Shown here in pieces: positions 9,594 through 20,539 of a stretch of DNA of 64,000 bases; the first letter of the stretch is position 1, and the number at the start of each line of letters is the position of its first letter. Origin of the DNA: Gambelia wislizenii. Its lineage: Eukaryota; Chordata; Lepidosauria; Squamata; Crotaphytidae. The DNA lies in NCBI GenBank assembly GCA_030847615.1, contig JAUMIR010000001.1, positions 157,887,001 through 157,951,000 on the forward strand. Direction: 5' to 3'. A program made the translations under genes and the position numbers. A model generated the notes under the pieces. It did no database searches. It was not told the origin of the DNA and was given only the letters and a program-made list of their open reading frames with translations.

Positions 9594-10800
9594 TTAAAGA
9601 TCATTTTGAATTCTGATCCTGTCCTCTGGGGCATTAGCTACCCCTCCTAATTTGGTGTCATCTGAAAACTTGATAAGCATGCCTTCTATTACGTTATCCA
9701 AGTTGTTAATAAAGATGTTGAATAGCACTGGGCCCAGGACAGAACCATGTGGCACACCGCTGGTCCCTTTTCTCCAAGATGAAGAGGAGCCATTAGTGAC
9801 TACCTTTTGGATTCGGCCCATCGACCTATTACAAATCCACATAACAGTTGCATTGTCTAGCCCACATGTTATTAACTTTTTTTGCAAGGATATCATGGAG
9901 GACTTTGTCAAAAGCCTTACTGAAATCAAGATACACTACATCCACGGCATTCCCTTCATCTACCAAGTATGTAACTCTATTGAAAAAAAAGAGATAAGAT
10001 TGTGTTTTTCAAAAACCCATGTTGACTTTTAGTGATCACGGCAAACCTTTCTAAGTGCTTACAGACTGTTTGATGATCTGCTCTAGAATCTTTCCTAGTA
10101 TTGATGTTAGGGTGACTGGACAATAATTATTTAGATCTTCTTTTTTCCCCTTTTTCAAGATGGGGACAACATTTGCCCTCTTCCAGTCCTCTGGTACCTC
10201 TCCTGTTCTCCAGGAATTCTCAAAGATTATTGCCAGTGGTTCTGCAATTACTTCTGTCAGTTCTTTTAGTACCCTTGGATGTAATTCATCTGGACCTGGA
10301 GACTTGAATTCATTTATACTGGCCAGGTATGCCTAAACTACCTCTTTACCTATTCTATGCTGCATTTCCCCTACTACATAATCTGCTCCATTTTCTCTAG
10401 TTTGAGCACTGTTCTCCTTTTGGGAGAAAACTGGGGCAAAGAAAGTGTTGAGTAGTTCTGCCTTTTCTCTGTACCCTGTTAGCATTTCGCCATCTTCTCC
10501 TTGCAGTGGTCCAACTACTTCCTTGTTCCTTCTTTTGCTACTAACACATCCAAAAAAGCCGTTTTAATTGTTTTTAACCTCTCTAGCAAGCCTGAGCTCC
10601 ATCTGTGCTTTGCTTTTCTGATTTCCCCGCTAGATGAGTTGGCTATTTGTTTTAATTCTGCTTTAATGATTTCTCCTGTTTTCCATTTCTTGTACAAGTC
10701 CTTTTTAAGTTTTAGCTCAGTTGAGAGTACTTTTGACATCCATACTGGTTTCTTTAGATGCCTCCAATTTTTCCTCCTCATGTTTGAAGTTGTGTCTTCA
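9594..10800 (-). pseudogene. CR1 reverse transcriptase, 5' half plus EN-RT linker
   Basis: The minus strand shows the motif SGVPHGSVLGPVLFNIFIN (RT block 4/B; normally GVPQGSVLGP) and the catalytic block as MLIKFSDDTKLGG, where the usual FADD reads FSDD. Further 5' is the basic linker region (MSKVLSTELKLKKDLYKKWK) between endonuclease and RT. At least three frames are needed, so it cannot be made as one protein. The CR1 copies at 56 kb and 49 kb show the same segments and allow alignment. Confidence 0.8.
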
Positions 10801-10861
10801 ATATCTCACTTTTTAGAAACTTCCATCCATCATGTATTTCCTTCTCTTTTAGTATTCGATT

Positions 10862-11037
10862 CCAAGAGCTCCAAGGTTCACTCAGCCTTCCATCTCTTTG
10901 CAGGTCAGTAAAATGAGTACCCGGCTTGTGGGGGCAATTAGCTAACACACATTGGAAACCGCTTAATGCAGTGTAGATGTGTAAATTGCTATTGCTTAAA
11001 ACAATTTGTAAGCCGCTCTGATAGCCTTGTGGCTGAA
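10862..11037 (+). mobile_element. Sauria SINE, 5'-truncated
   Basis: Matches the 3' two thirds of the full copy at 24810-25082: 'aaggttcactcagccttcc', 'gtaaaatgagtacccggctt', 'aatttgtaagccgctctgat'. The tRNA-like head is missing. It lies in CR1 sequence in the opposite orientation. Confidence 0.8.
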
Positions 11038-11064
11038 AGTTTTCTGAAATAAGCTTTCATAAAG

Positions 11065-11908
11065 TCATGTCTGACTATGCTTGGCCTCCCCTTTCCTCTG
11101 TATAACAAACTCCAGGGGAACATGTTCACTCTCCCCTAGGGATCCTGCCACTTCCACCCCATTAACCATATAATCTCCATTGGTTAGGATCAGATGTAAA
11201 ATAGCTGTTCCCATTGTTGCCTCTTCTACCTTCTGGATAATGAAATTGTCTGCAAGGCAAGTGAGGAATTTGTTGGACCTTAAATTTTTGACAGAGCTGG
11301 ACTTCCAACAAATATCAGGATAGTTAAAATCCCCCATTATTACTACATTTCTCCTGTTTGAATATGTGGTCATCTCTTCTAGCAAGGCATCATCCAAGTC
11401 CTCAGTTTGGCTTGGAGGTCTATAGTATATCCCCACAATGACACCCCTGCTGTTTCTCTCCCACTTGATTTTAACCCAGATGCTCTCAACCTGGCTCCCA
11501 GGATTTAAGTCATGGATCTGTTCACAGGTGTACATATCCTTGATGTATAATGCTACTCCACCACCCTTCCTGTTTGGTCTATTTCTGTGAAATAGGTTAT
11601 ACCCCTCTATTGCTACATTCCGATCATAAGACTCATCCCACCAGGTTTCAGTGATGCCTATTTTATATATATATATATATTTGCTGTGCTAAGAGTTCAA
11701 GTTCATCCTGTTTATTTCCCATGCTCTGTGCATTAGTATAGATACATCTAAGACCACGGACCATTCTCCCTATCTGCCTTTTAAAGGTTTTATTCCTCCC
11801 ACTGTTGTGTTCTTGTACTATTTGCGTTGTTCTCTGTATAACATTCGGACTATTATCTCCAGCACTTGATGAACTCCTGCCCTCATGAATACTGTTTCCC
11901 TCCCCCAC
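11065..11908 (-). pseudogene. CR1 APE-type endonuclease, broken
   Basis: The N-terminal strand LRCIYTNAQSMGNKQDELEL is at 11663-11908, followed after a gap and (TA)n run by GVIVGIYYRPPSQTEDLDDA and the MGDFNYPDICW block (11065-11535), where the D and N of GDFN are conserved catalytic/metal residues. The C-terminal block shows GESEHVPLEF where active elements have SDH, so the catalytic D-H pair reads EH. The middle of the domain is lost. It would nick target DNA to prime reverse transcription in an intact element. Confidence 0.8.
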
Positions 11909-11913
11909 ACAAC

Positions 11914-12396
11914 TCAGTTTAAAGCCCTCCTGATCAGATCCTTCAGACTCTTAGCAAAAACATTCCTGCCAACTGCAGTGAGGTGCAACCCTTCCCTTGC
12001 CAGAAGTCCACCTCCCTGAAACTGCACCCCATGGCCCAGGAAGCCAAACAGTTCCTGGGGGCTTTTGTTGTCTCCGTGCTGAGAAGGTGGGTATAGGTAA
12101 GTTGTGCTCTGTATCTGAAGAGGCAGGACCCTCTGCCAGAGCTGATACTGCATTATTGTCTGTGTCTGAAGCCTATGACTCTGGAACATCCTCTTGCTCT
12201 GGTTCAGCAGTCCTGGCATGTCCACTGCTTCAGTCTCTGAGTCAGAGTCCATTTCCAAATTCTGGAAGCAGAGCTTGACATCACCCTCCAAAGTGTGTGT
12301 GTGTGGGGGGGGGGGAGAATCTACATCACATGTAGCCAAGCAACATAAAAGTGTGGTCAAGATGGCAAAATATATTAGTGAGGAAGAACAGCACAA
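11914..12396 (-). pseudogene. End of CR1 ORF1, SGNH hydrolase (esterase) domain
   Basis: The C-terminal 50 residues contain FLGHGVQFQGGGLLAREGLH and GLHLTAVGRNVFAKSL. This is the last catalytic block of SGNH hydrolases (D-G-x-H before a terminal helix), here E-G-L-H instead of D-G-L-H. CR1 ORF1 proteins of this type carry an esterase domain. The N-terminal part of this frame reads into unrelated sequence including a (GT)n(G)n run at 12293, so only the end is genuine. Confidence 0.65.
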
Positions 12397-12660
12397 GCTA
12401 GGAAAGGCTGCAGCAGTTTGATTTTTCTCATGTCTAGTGGGAAGGACAAGAGTGTTCGTCCCTCTGCCCTGCTGAATTCAATGCAAACTCAGCACGCTGA
12501 ACCCATGTCCCCAGCAATTTAAGTAAGCAGAGGAAAAAGTGTAAGGGGGGGGGAGCGAGATATTGGGACATTTCAAAAGCAGATAAAAAAGTGGGACAAC
12601 AGAGGCTTAATCAGGACTGTCTCTGCCAAATTAGGACAATTTGAGGGTAGGAGTTTTTCC
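12335..12660 (+). mobile_element. Family C repeat, unclassified
   Basis: Shares several blocks with 32930-33250 (same orientation) and 16865-17215 (reverse): 'aagtgtggtcaagatggcaa', 'cacaagctaggaaaggctg', 'tgggacatttcaaaagcag'. No coding capacity. Probably a non-autonomous DNA transposon. Confidence 0.55.
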
Positions 12661-14688
12661 GTGTGCATGTATGTATTTTAGCTAGTGTGGCCTGCATGTT
12701 GCTCCCAACCCCTCTTTTGAGGCCTCAAGTCCCTCTGAGTCCCCCAAAGCCCAAGATGTACACACCCCGCAAAAATGAAAATAAAAAATCAGGCTAAAAA
12801 AATCACATCAGTCATGTTATACATTACAATATATCCCAGCCTCTCTCAACCACTTCAAAAATGGCCTCCCTCAAAAAGCAGATGTGGAAACCAGGAGTGA
12901 TTGCTGGTCCCTTCTTGACTCCCCATTGGCCTAGTTTTCACTGAAAATGTAATCATGCAGCACATTACAGGGGTGAACATTGGTCCCAGCTCTTTCTATG
13001 GTTGTCCACCCTAAGGTAGAATGACACACAGAACTGAATCTTGGAAAATATATGACATGCCAAAATATTTTGCATAATTCTGCTCAATATGTACAGTATG
13101 TACAGTATTTGGTTTATTTGGCACAAATAATTATATCTTGCTTTCCCAATAAAATTAGCCCTCGAGGTGGCTAACAACACCCCATCCCCCTCAAAAAAAA
13201 AAAAATCTATAAAGAAAAAAATTAGAAAGAGAGATAGAAAGCTTTGGCCCCTGTGGGAACAGAATGCTGGACTAGATCCAACATAGCTGTTGTTATATTG
13301 CAACAGCTGTTGATATAAATGCGGCTTAGAAATTCACTTGTGTCTTCTATTACTTCTGACCATTTTCCAGCATTTTTTTTTTAAAAAATCTCCTAACCAT
13401 ATACTAAAACACTAATGATCTAGTGAGCTGGATGTAGTAGTATTCTATTTTCAAGGTGAAGAACTGTGAACATTTAGTTGAAGTCGTTGAATTGTGCCAG
13501 AACCTTTTTGAAAAAAGCATTTCATCTCCATTAATTTTGACTGTTAAATTTCATAAGACCCCGTATGAAAACATTAGCATAATTTGGACATCATAAAGCT
13601 GTCTCTGCACAATTTACAGAACTGTGTGTGCTGAGCCATATTTTTCACTTGGCAATTATCTGGACAGTTTTATTCTGTCATTATGAAATTGCAGGGAGGT
13701 ATACTAATTTTCCATGTTCTTACTTCTCCAGTTTCATGGCCTGAAACAATGTTCCATGGATATATTAACTAATTTATAAAAGCATTATTTACATCTCAGC
13801 TTAATATCTCCCTACACAATCTGCTTCATTTTATATCTATAACAAATAATCCATTTTCTCTTCATTTTCCAGGCAACATTTTAAAAACCTTTTTTGGCAT
13901 TCTTCGTCAAGATAGCCATATCAAGACAAATGCTTCCAATTTAAGGGTTCGTGAACTTACAAGGAGGTGTAAAAGATATATGTTCCATCCTATTTTGCCG
14001 CTGAAAAGACAATTATAAATTTGTCACACATTAAGTCATGAAAAAAAATGAAAAAACAAAATTATTTATTCCCCATTCCTTAAGTGGAAAGTAAGCAAAC
14101 TGAGTAAATGAGTCCAGGGGGATGGCATAAGACTAAAACAATGGCTGAGATAAATAGTTTAATCAGGAGGGTTTTTTAACCTTTAAGTTGCATGGCCCAA
14201 GTAGTGTTTAATGGTGTGTTCTTGTAGACCAAAAAGCAATATACATATTGAACACTGTAATTCAGCTTTTTAAAACCAGGTTCTTCCCTCCTCTTGACTG
14301 TTTCTTTAACTAGAGGCAAAATTAGCAACTGCTATGTCTTTGTAACAAAAATTCTCATATCACAAAGCTATCACATGGATTCTTCATGGTGATTCAGAAA
14401 CCATCACATCATCTTGGTTCCACCAATATTGGTTAGTTATTTGTCAGTCTTGTACAAGGTGTCTTCTGAAAGCCATTCTACCCACCAGAGTCACCATTTT
14501 TGGACTTCATGGGTAGGATGCCCACCAGTGGGAGGGCATGAGATAATTTTGGAATACCTTCCTCTTAGACGTCCGGTTGGATTTGATGCTGCTTTTCTTC
14601 CAGCACCAAGTAAAATATGGCTTTTTACTAAAATCTCTGGTGAGTCATTGATTTCAGTCAAATCTGCACTGGGTTTTATACTGTCTTA
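12661..14688. other. Low-repeat stretch with one LINE tail
   Basis: 13125-13215 resembles a minus-strand L2-type 3' end ('gctttcccaataaaattag'). The rest, especially 13430-14100, is AT-rich and free of repeats I can name. No coding motif. It could hold conserved non-coding sequence, which cannot be judged from one genome. Confidence 0.4.
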
Positions 14689-14911
14689 GGCTGCTGCCAC
14701 ACAGCAGAAATAATGCAGTTTGACACCATTTTAACTGCTATGGCCCAATCCAATGGAATTCTGGGATTTGTAGTTTTGTGAGCTATTTAACCTTCTCTGT
14801 TAGAGAGCCCTGGTGCCACAACAAACCACAAATTCCAGGATTCCATAGGATTGGAGCCATTCTAGTTCAAGCGGTGTCAAACTGCATTATTTCTGCAGAT
14901 TGGCAGCAGCC
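14689..14911. mobile_element. Palindromic MITE
   Basis: The two halves are near-complete inverted repeats: GGCTGCTGCCACACAGCAG at the left, and CTGCAGATTGGCAGCAGCC at the right, each followed inward by 'aaataatgcagtttgacacc' or its complement. Flanks are TTA and TAA. Total 223 bp, no coding capacity. Related in its core ('ctgggatttgtagtttt') to 31374-31581 and 62745-62930. Confidence 0.75.
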
Positions 14912-14924
14912 TAAAACTATCGTA

Positions 14925-15085
14925 CTTGGTTTTAAATTGTCTTGTTTTAACTTATCAATTTGTTAAACACACTTTTAGTCTGTTTAAATTAATTTGTATT
15001 GTTTTAAATTGGTGAAATTTATTTTACTGTATGCCACACTGCAATCTCATAATATAGTGTGGAAGATTAAATGAATAAATCCAGC
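14925..15085 (+). mobile_element. LINE 3'-end fragment (L2-type tail)
   Basis: T-rich lead-in ('ttgttttaaattggtgaaat'), then 'ctgtatgccacactgcaatc' and 'gattaaatgaataaatcc', resembling the end of an L2-type LINE. No coding part. Confidence 0.45.
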
Positions 15086-15533
15086 TTTGCCCAAGGAGGA
15101 TGTACTACTTCAATAAGAAGGTATAGAAAAAATATTGTTAATCATTACTGTTTCCTCTTACATTTTCCTTTTTGTTTGTTTGTTGGGGGGGTTGCATATA
15201 TAAAATTGCTTTAAAATACAATAGCAGTGAATGCGTGTGTGAATGGTAATTGCAATATCCAAATAGACATGCAAAATATTTGAAGCTTTCACAATTCAAT
15301 AGACTTGACTTTTTGACAGGCTGCAATTTAAGGCCAATAAAGGATCTTGAGGAGAAGATCACCATGACCTTGATGATATTTATATTGTTTCAGACAAGAA
15401 AAAGCAGAAATTTTATTCTGGATACAATTTGCTCTCCCAAAATGAATGCTGCTAATTGATTCCTAATAGTAATGGGCAATGTTTGTTTTTGCTTAGCATA
15501 TGGGGCACCAATTCCAAACCTATTTTTATCTTT

Positions 15534-16594
15534 GTACTTTATCAGATGTGACAAAAATCACACAATTACGATATTATGGTAGCATGAATGGTTTTTGCTA
15601 TCACACAATGTCATGTTTGCATGGTCAATCTTTGCTCCAGCCGCAAATAAGGCATTGCTTTTCATTGATGGAACAAGCTGTCAATAGCCCTCAATATCAT
15701 GTGTTGTTGTTGTTGTTTTGTTTGTGATTTTTTTTTCAGTATTAAAGAGCGTGTGAAAACATCTCACTGTAATTGTGAGATTACAGCATGAGTGGCCAGC
15801 CCTCTTTCCCCTTTCCCTGTTCCTGGCGAGAAAACATCGGGGTGAGAACATGAAAACTATCCACAGAATGCTCTCTTTATGAACTGCCCTGGTTTGTTTG
15901 CAAGTTTTTTGGTTTAAGTGTTTGTGTGTTCATTCACTTTGTACATTAAGGGGGTTTTGGTGTTTTTAAGCCTGCTTACATCTTCTCATGAGAACCACCA
16001 AAATCTTACCTATGCTAAATCATGGAAGTAAAGTCCCGTTCTTAGTGTTAGTGGTGGTCATGCGATAATTCTGTGGCAGTTCTTTTGTGCAATTACAGTG
16101 ATATGCTCTCTCTCTCTCTCTCTCTCTCTGGCTTTTCTTCGCAAACGAAGATTCAGGAAGGATTCATCCCGCGCCTTCTGCAAGCGCGCTGATGACTAAA
16201 AAGGCCAATCCAAGATAAACAAGTCCGGTTGCAAAAAGTGCAGCAGAAGGTCTCCTTGGGTGATGTTTTTGGGTTGTGATTCTTTCTGCGTTGTCGTTTC
16301 TCTTCAAGACTTGTTTGGCGTGAGTTCTCAAATAAGGCTGCAGCATTGTGGATAGTGCGTCTCCATGCCTCCCGATGTGAGGCCAGGGCGGACCACCGTT
16401 GGTGATCAATCTGGCCAAGCCTGAGATGTTGTTTCAGGGAGTCCTTGTATCGCTTTTTTGGAGCGCCCCTCCCACGCTGACCCGTGGCGAGTTCACCGTA
16501 GAGTAGTATTTTTGGGTGTAATAATGCCACTCATGCTTCTGCTTTCCTCATACGCAGAATTACAGTGTTTTTAGATGCTAGTCTGATAAAGTCC
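15534..16594 (+). mobile_element. MITE family A, split by an RTE-like LINE
   Basis: Left end GTACTTTATCAGATG, right end CTAGTCTGATAAAGTCC, flanks TTT and TTA. The body is collinear with the uninterrupted copy at 29415-30034 ('agcatgaatggtttttgcta', 'tctctttatgaactgccctg', 'gcagaattacag'). The internal hairpin is near 15664-15688. Sequence 16106-16516 is a LINE insertion absent from the 29-kb copy. Confidence 0.8.
16106..16516 (-). mobile_element. RTE-like LINE, 5'-truncated, inside a MITE
   Basis: (CT)n tail at 16106-16129, then the LINE 3' end. The minus-strand frame 16153-16530 reads through the last about 115 residues without a stop: LLYGELATGQRGRGAPKKRY, WRRTIHNAAALFENSRQTSL, and the zinc finger FCCTFCNRTCLSWIGLFSHQ followed by RAC. 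The TGA stop (16153-16155) is two bases from the hairpin CTTCG-CAAA-CGAAG (16137-16150). This is the best preserved short copy. Confidence 0.85.
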
Positions 16595-16864
16595 TTAGTC
16601 CTTTCCAGAGGTGATGGAGACATACAAGGCCAGATTATCAATGGTGCAACTAGAGCAAATGGTCCAGGACCCTCAGTGAGCTTCTTGTACTGTGATATGT
16701 CACAGGGAGAACTGTCTCTGGGGAGAGGGAGGCCAGTAGATGCCTCCTTCCCTGCCCTCCCCAAGGACTGGTAGAGCTTACCACCCAACCTGGCCAGCTG
16801 CACGTTGAATGCAGTGGTGTTGCTGCCTCTGGGACTCCAGCCTTGAACACATACCTCCCTCAAC

Positions 16865-17215
16865 TATCCAGATGTGGAAGGGACGTCCCTGATTAATCCT
16901 GTCACCCCACTTTTTCAGCTGCTTTTAAAATGTCCCAGTTTCTCTCTTCTCCTCACACTTTCTCCTTCTGTCCTCCACTTACTTTAATTGATGCAAAGTG
17001 AGTTCAAAGTGCAAAAGTAGTTTACACTGAAACGCAGCAAGACGGGGAGGAGGAGAAGGGGCAGAGTCTTGCCCTTCCCAGATGGCTCATGCAAAAGTAA
17101 ACTGCTGCATCCTCTCCTAGGTTGTGTGTTCTTCCTCGTTAATAACTCTGTCAGTCTTAACCACACTCTGATGTTGCTTGGCCACACATATCCCAGTTTT
17201 CATCTGTTAAATGTT
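16865..17215 (-). mobile_element. Family C repeat, unclassified
   Basis: Reverse orientation of the copies at 12335 and 32930: 'ccactttttcagctgctttt', 'atgtcccagtttctctctt', 'accacactctgatgttgctt'. Ends read 'atacctccctcaact' and 'atgttggagggtat', inverted repeats of each other, which supports a DNA transposon origin. Confidence 0.55.
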
Positions 17216-18068
17216 GGAGGGTATGTGATCGAGCCAGTTGAGGAACAAGTACTGGGAATGCACAGAGAGCCACCCCTTCCATCATAACAGAAGGGCTGGC
17301 CCTGGCCCCAGAGGGGGCTCCTCATACCCCAGCAGCACAGCCAAGCTTAATCTACCAGAGCATAGGGACAGCCCTCCAACAGGACAGTTCACACATGTAA
17401 ACAAAAGAGAGTCTGGTTGCAGAACTGCTTCAGGGCTCCAATACCCTCAGCCTGGTCTTGAGGTCAAGAAAGGGACAGGGAAGTGTGGGAGCAGGGACAA
17501 CCCTTGAGAAAATAGCCCAGCATCAACAAATCTGTGTGTGTTTGTGTCAGCTCCAAGTTATAGAATTTAATTAGCTATTACAGACTTAAGTATATCAAGT
17601 GCATTTTTTTGCCCCTTTCATTAATTAATTGACCTCTCAAAACATGAGAGTAAACAGTGATTCCGCCCGCATCTGTCCTCACTACGTACTTCACAAACAC
17701 ATCGCGTGGTCTCTAGCAAAGTACATATTAATTAATGTGATTTTTTTTTTCAAAAAAGGAGCAAATTAACTCAAGCTGACCAAGTGTATTTACAAACAAA
17801 GCTTGTGTTGTGTTAAGTGTTCTGCCTCAGACATTGGGGGGTGATGCATCGAAATGATAATATCTTCATTTTATAACCTTCCTCTGACTTCCCACTGCTT
17901 CTACTGTATTTTTTAAAAATTACTACCAAAAAAGAAACAGTTAAGAAGGAAAATATGGAGTTACTGAGGATGCCTTTTGATTGGTTGTGCGAGGAGCCCA
18001 CCCTGTCCCACCTCCAAGGCTCAAGGGCTACTTAAACTTCCATAGTTATATAAAGTGCCTATCTGAAA
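17216..18068. other. No gene or named repeat seen
   Basis: A mixed-composition stretch. Open frames at 17238-17507 and 17813-18001 show no recognisable domain. Confidence 0.45.
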
Positions 18069-18180
18069 ATAATAATAATAATAATAATTATTATTATTAT
18101 TATTATTATTATTTCTTACCCACCTCTCCCCAAGGACCAACTTTTACTTTGTAAAGGTCTTACAAAGTAGTATAAGAACT
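18069..18180 (-). repeat. (AAT)n(ATT)n microsatellite joined to a LINE tail
   Basis: 18069-18112 is AAT repeated then ATT repeated, itself an inverted repeat. It continues into 'tcttacccacctctccccaa', the reverse complement of an L2-type LINE 3' end, so the microsatellite probably grew from that LINE's tail. Confidence 0.65.
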
Positions 18181-18383
18181 TATAACAAGGAATTGCTTTT
18201 AGTTTATCACTACCCTCTGATCTTTAAAGGCATCATCCATCCTTGTTTCATATTGGGCATCCTCTGTGTCCCTTTTCTTCTTCCTCTACTTTATAGGACT
18301 GACTGAGACATCAAATGAGCCCTGTTAAAGTGCCCTTTGCCTAACAGTGTCTGTGCTAATTGCCACATTTCTATGTTCCTACG

Positions 18384-18600
18384 TATGTACTGTATGTATG
18401 TATGTATGTATTTTCATTTATAGCCCACCTTCCTCCCAAGGAAGCTTACAGTGTTCCTCAAGGCAACTTGCAGTGTTCAGCTGGGTGGGAAATACAAAAT
18501 CTGATACAGAAGTTTAAAAACCATTAAAATACATATAAAACATATAAAAGCACACATACCCCATTAAAAGACCCTTATGCCACACCCAGTTAGAGACCTA
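18384..18600 (-). mobile_element. LINE 3'-end fragment with (ATGT)n tail
   Basis: A tetranucleotide run at about 18384-18411 is followed by 'tttatagcccaccttcctcc' and 'aattaaaatac'-like A-rich sequence, the reverse of an L2-type 3' end. No coding part. Confidence 0.5.
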
Positions 18601-18659
18601 AGTCCTGTTTAAATAAACAGGGTCCCAGACTTGTGAGGTGCATGGTACCGTGGTGAATG

Positions 18660-18960
18660 AGGGTAGCAATGAACCCCACCATGAGATGGGACCAAATGCA
18701 TTTGCAATTGTGGATGCAGTTTATGACCCCTGAAAGATCTACTCAGGGAGAAAGGCAGGCACATTATCCAGAAAGCCCAGGTGGGGGTGGATAGTAACAG
18801 CCAGGTGGCTGCTAGTACCCAGAATAAGTTATACTGGGAGTTTGGGGTGCAGGGTTATTACATATAATGCCCTTGCAAATTCCGGCATGAATGTTCAAGT
18901 TGTAACAGGGTGCTCTCTTTTTGGAATTGTACAAAAGGTAGAGGTTCAGGAGGACACAAG
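18660..18960 (+). pseudogene. DIRS Gag-like ORF, C-terminal part
   Basis: One frame reads NPTMRWDQMHLQLWMQFMTP and then a Gln/Ser-rich linker, as seen before the cysteine-rich end of DIRS Gag proteins. The Cys/His cluster expected next is degenerate. The start is not visible. The assignment leans on its position in front of the RT. Confidence 0.5.
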
Positions 18961-19065
18961 GAGCACCAGTCAGGTAAGAGGGGACCTAGGGGTGCTCCTG
19001 CACCTGCAAAATGGTTTCAGCCCAGTTAGTTAGATTGGCTACCCAGATCATGTTGCAGCTTGTTA

Positions 19066-19990
19066 TTTGAGAGAGGGATTAAGGAGTGATTTTTGGATTC
19101 CATAGCAAGGAATCTGGAAGACTTATTTTTCTAAGAATCTCCATTCAGTGATTGGCTTGGAGCCTGTCTTCAGGGACAAGTTTCATAAGGAAGTGGCAGA
19201 GGGTAGGGTAGTTGGCTCTTTTACTTCTCTTCCTGTGCTAATGTAAGGATGTCACCTTTGGGGGTTGTTCCCAAGAAAACACTTGGTGAATATAGGGTTA
19301 TTCACCGTTTGACTTACCCTAAAGGGAAGATTTTTAATGATGCTATTCCTGCAGAACTTTGCACGGTTCGCTACACATCTTTTGATGCAGTGGTTTGGGA
19401 AGTGTGTAGGAATAGAATTGGGACAGACTTGGTGAAATATAACATTAAGTCTCCATTTCGCCTTCTCACTGTTCATTCTGGGGATTTTGAGTTACTGGGC
19501 GTTTCTTTGGATGTTGTATTTTCATGGACTGGGCTCTTCTGATGCCCTGCTTTTGAAAAGTTCAGTACATTTCTTGAGTGGACCTTCACGCTCAAGTCAG
19601 GGCAGAGAGGGGATATCCATTATCTCAATGACTTTTTGTTTGTTGGCTGAGTAGGAACAGGGCACTGTGCCTTTATAATGGGGAAATGTTATTCCTTGAC
19701 TGAGGAGTTAGCACATGAGAAAGGGAGGGACCTAGCACTCACTTGGTTTTTCTACATCAATACCATATAGCAAACTTCAGGCTCCCTGTGGAAAAACTTA
19801 AGTGATTTAAATGGGAGGATGTCTGGTTTTATGGGACTCAGTAAAGCCATGTTTGGAGAGTTTCAGGAACTCATTGGCCTCTTGAATTTTGCTTGTAGGG
19901 TCATGCCTCTGGCAAGGCCTTTTTGAGGCATCTGTGTGATACTATTTCTGGTGTGAAAAATTAGGCTTACTCAAGAAATTAAAAATGATT
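19066..19990 (+). pseudogene. DIRS reverse transcriptase
   Basis: Recognisable blocks: SPLGVVPKKTLGEYRVIHRL (19249-19310), the conserved PAELCTVRYTSFDAVVWEV, and KYNIKSPFRLLTVHSGDFEL (D of the usual KxDIKSAFR lost to N). The catalytic box at 19621-19650 reads HYLNDFLFVG where DIRS elements have HYLDD, so a metal-binding Asp is Asn. It then runs through the ELIGLLNFA block. Stops include the codon after the catalytic box. Two catalytic changes plus stops make it dead. Confidence 0.8.
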
Positions 19991-19999
19991 TGAAGGTAT

Positions 20000-20525
20000 G
20001 GCAAGAGTTTCTTGTATCCTTCAATGAGCTTTCATTTTGGAGAGATAAGCTGTGCATCCAGGATGCATTGAAGGTGTCCTCGGATGCATAAGGGTGTAGA
20101 GGGTTTGGGGTTTACTTTCATGGGCACTGGTGTGCCCAGGTATGGCCAGAGGAGTGGGCTAGGGTAGGCTTGTTGTTGGATTTGATGCTTTTAGGGTTTT
20201 CCCCAATTGTCGTAGCTGTCTAGATTTGGGCAAAACAGTTAGCTAACTCCTCTGTCCATTTCTGGTGTGATAACATGGCTGTAGTTTAAGTTATCAATTC
20301 TGTGTCATCCAAGTAGTCCCCTAGCGTCATGCATTTAGTCAGAGCTTTTGTCTTGCAGAGTAGAATATTCACTATAATGTCTTGTTTACAGCCCTCCATG
20401 TGACTACTGTGGACAATGGTATACCTGGTGCCCTTTCCCAACAACAGATGGAGCGCTTCAGACAACTAGCTCTTGAAGCAGATGCCTGTTCAGTGCCAAT
20501 GCCCTTAGACCTATGTAACCTTGGC
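20000..20525 (+). pseudogene. DIRS RNase H domain
   Basis: VSSDA, then GFGVYFHGHWCAQVWPEEWA, then HFWCDNMAVV (20258-20287), the conserved second acidic block, and MHLVRAFVLQSRIF. The order and spacing match the RNase H of DIRS elements and follow directly on the RT. Internal stops interrupt it. It ends near QQMERFRQLA, the link before the recombinase. Confidence 0.75.
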
Positions 20526-20539
20526 AAGGTGAGGTTGTC

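Larger units (their letters stand above)
9490..12330 (-). mobile_element. CR1 LINE, long but broken, 3' end missing
   Basis: Read from high to low coordinates: end of ORF1 (SGNH hydrolase), APE endonuclease, linker, and the first half of the reverse transcriptase. The 3' part of RT and the 3' UTR are missing, cut where the RTE-like LINE begins. A SINE fragment (10862-11037) sits in it and a (TA)n run (about 11663-11680) replaces part of the endonuclease. Many frameshifts. CR1 is the main LINE of birds and reptiles; its two ORFs supply RNA binding/esterase and EN-RT functions. Confidence 0.85.

Noticed and set aside
10501..10911. 136-codon plus-strand frame with hydrophobic segments that could pass for a membrane protein
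   Set aside because: It is the antisense of the CR1 EN-RT linker and runs into a SINE; the CR1 sense translation is recognisable.
18069..18112. Possible CRISPR-like or structured array
   Set aside because: It is a plain (AAT)n(ATT)n microsatellite at a LINE tail.
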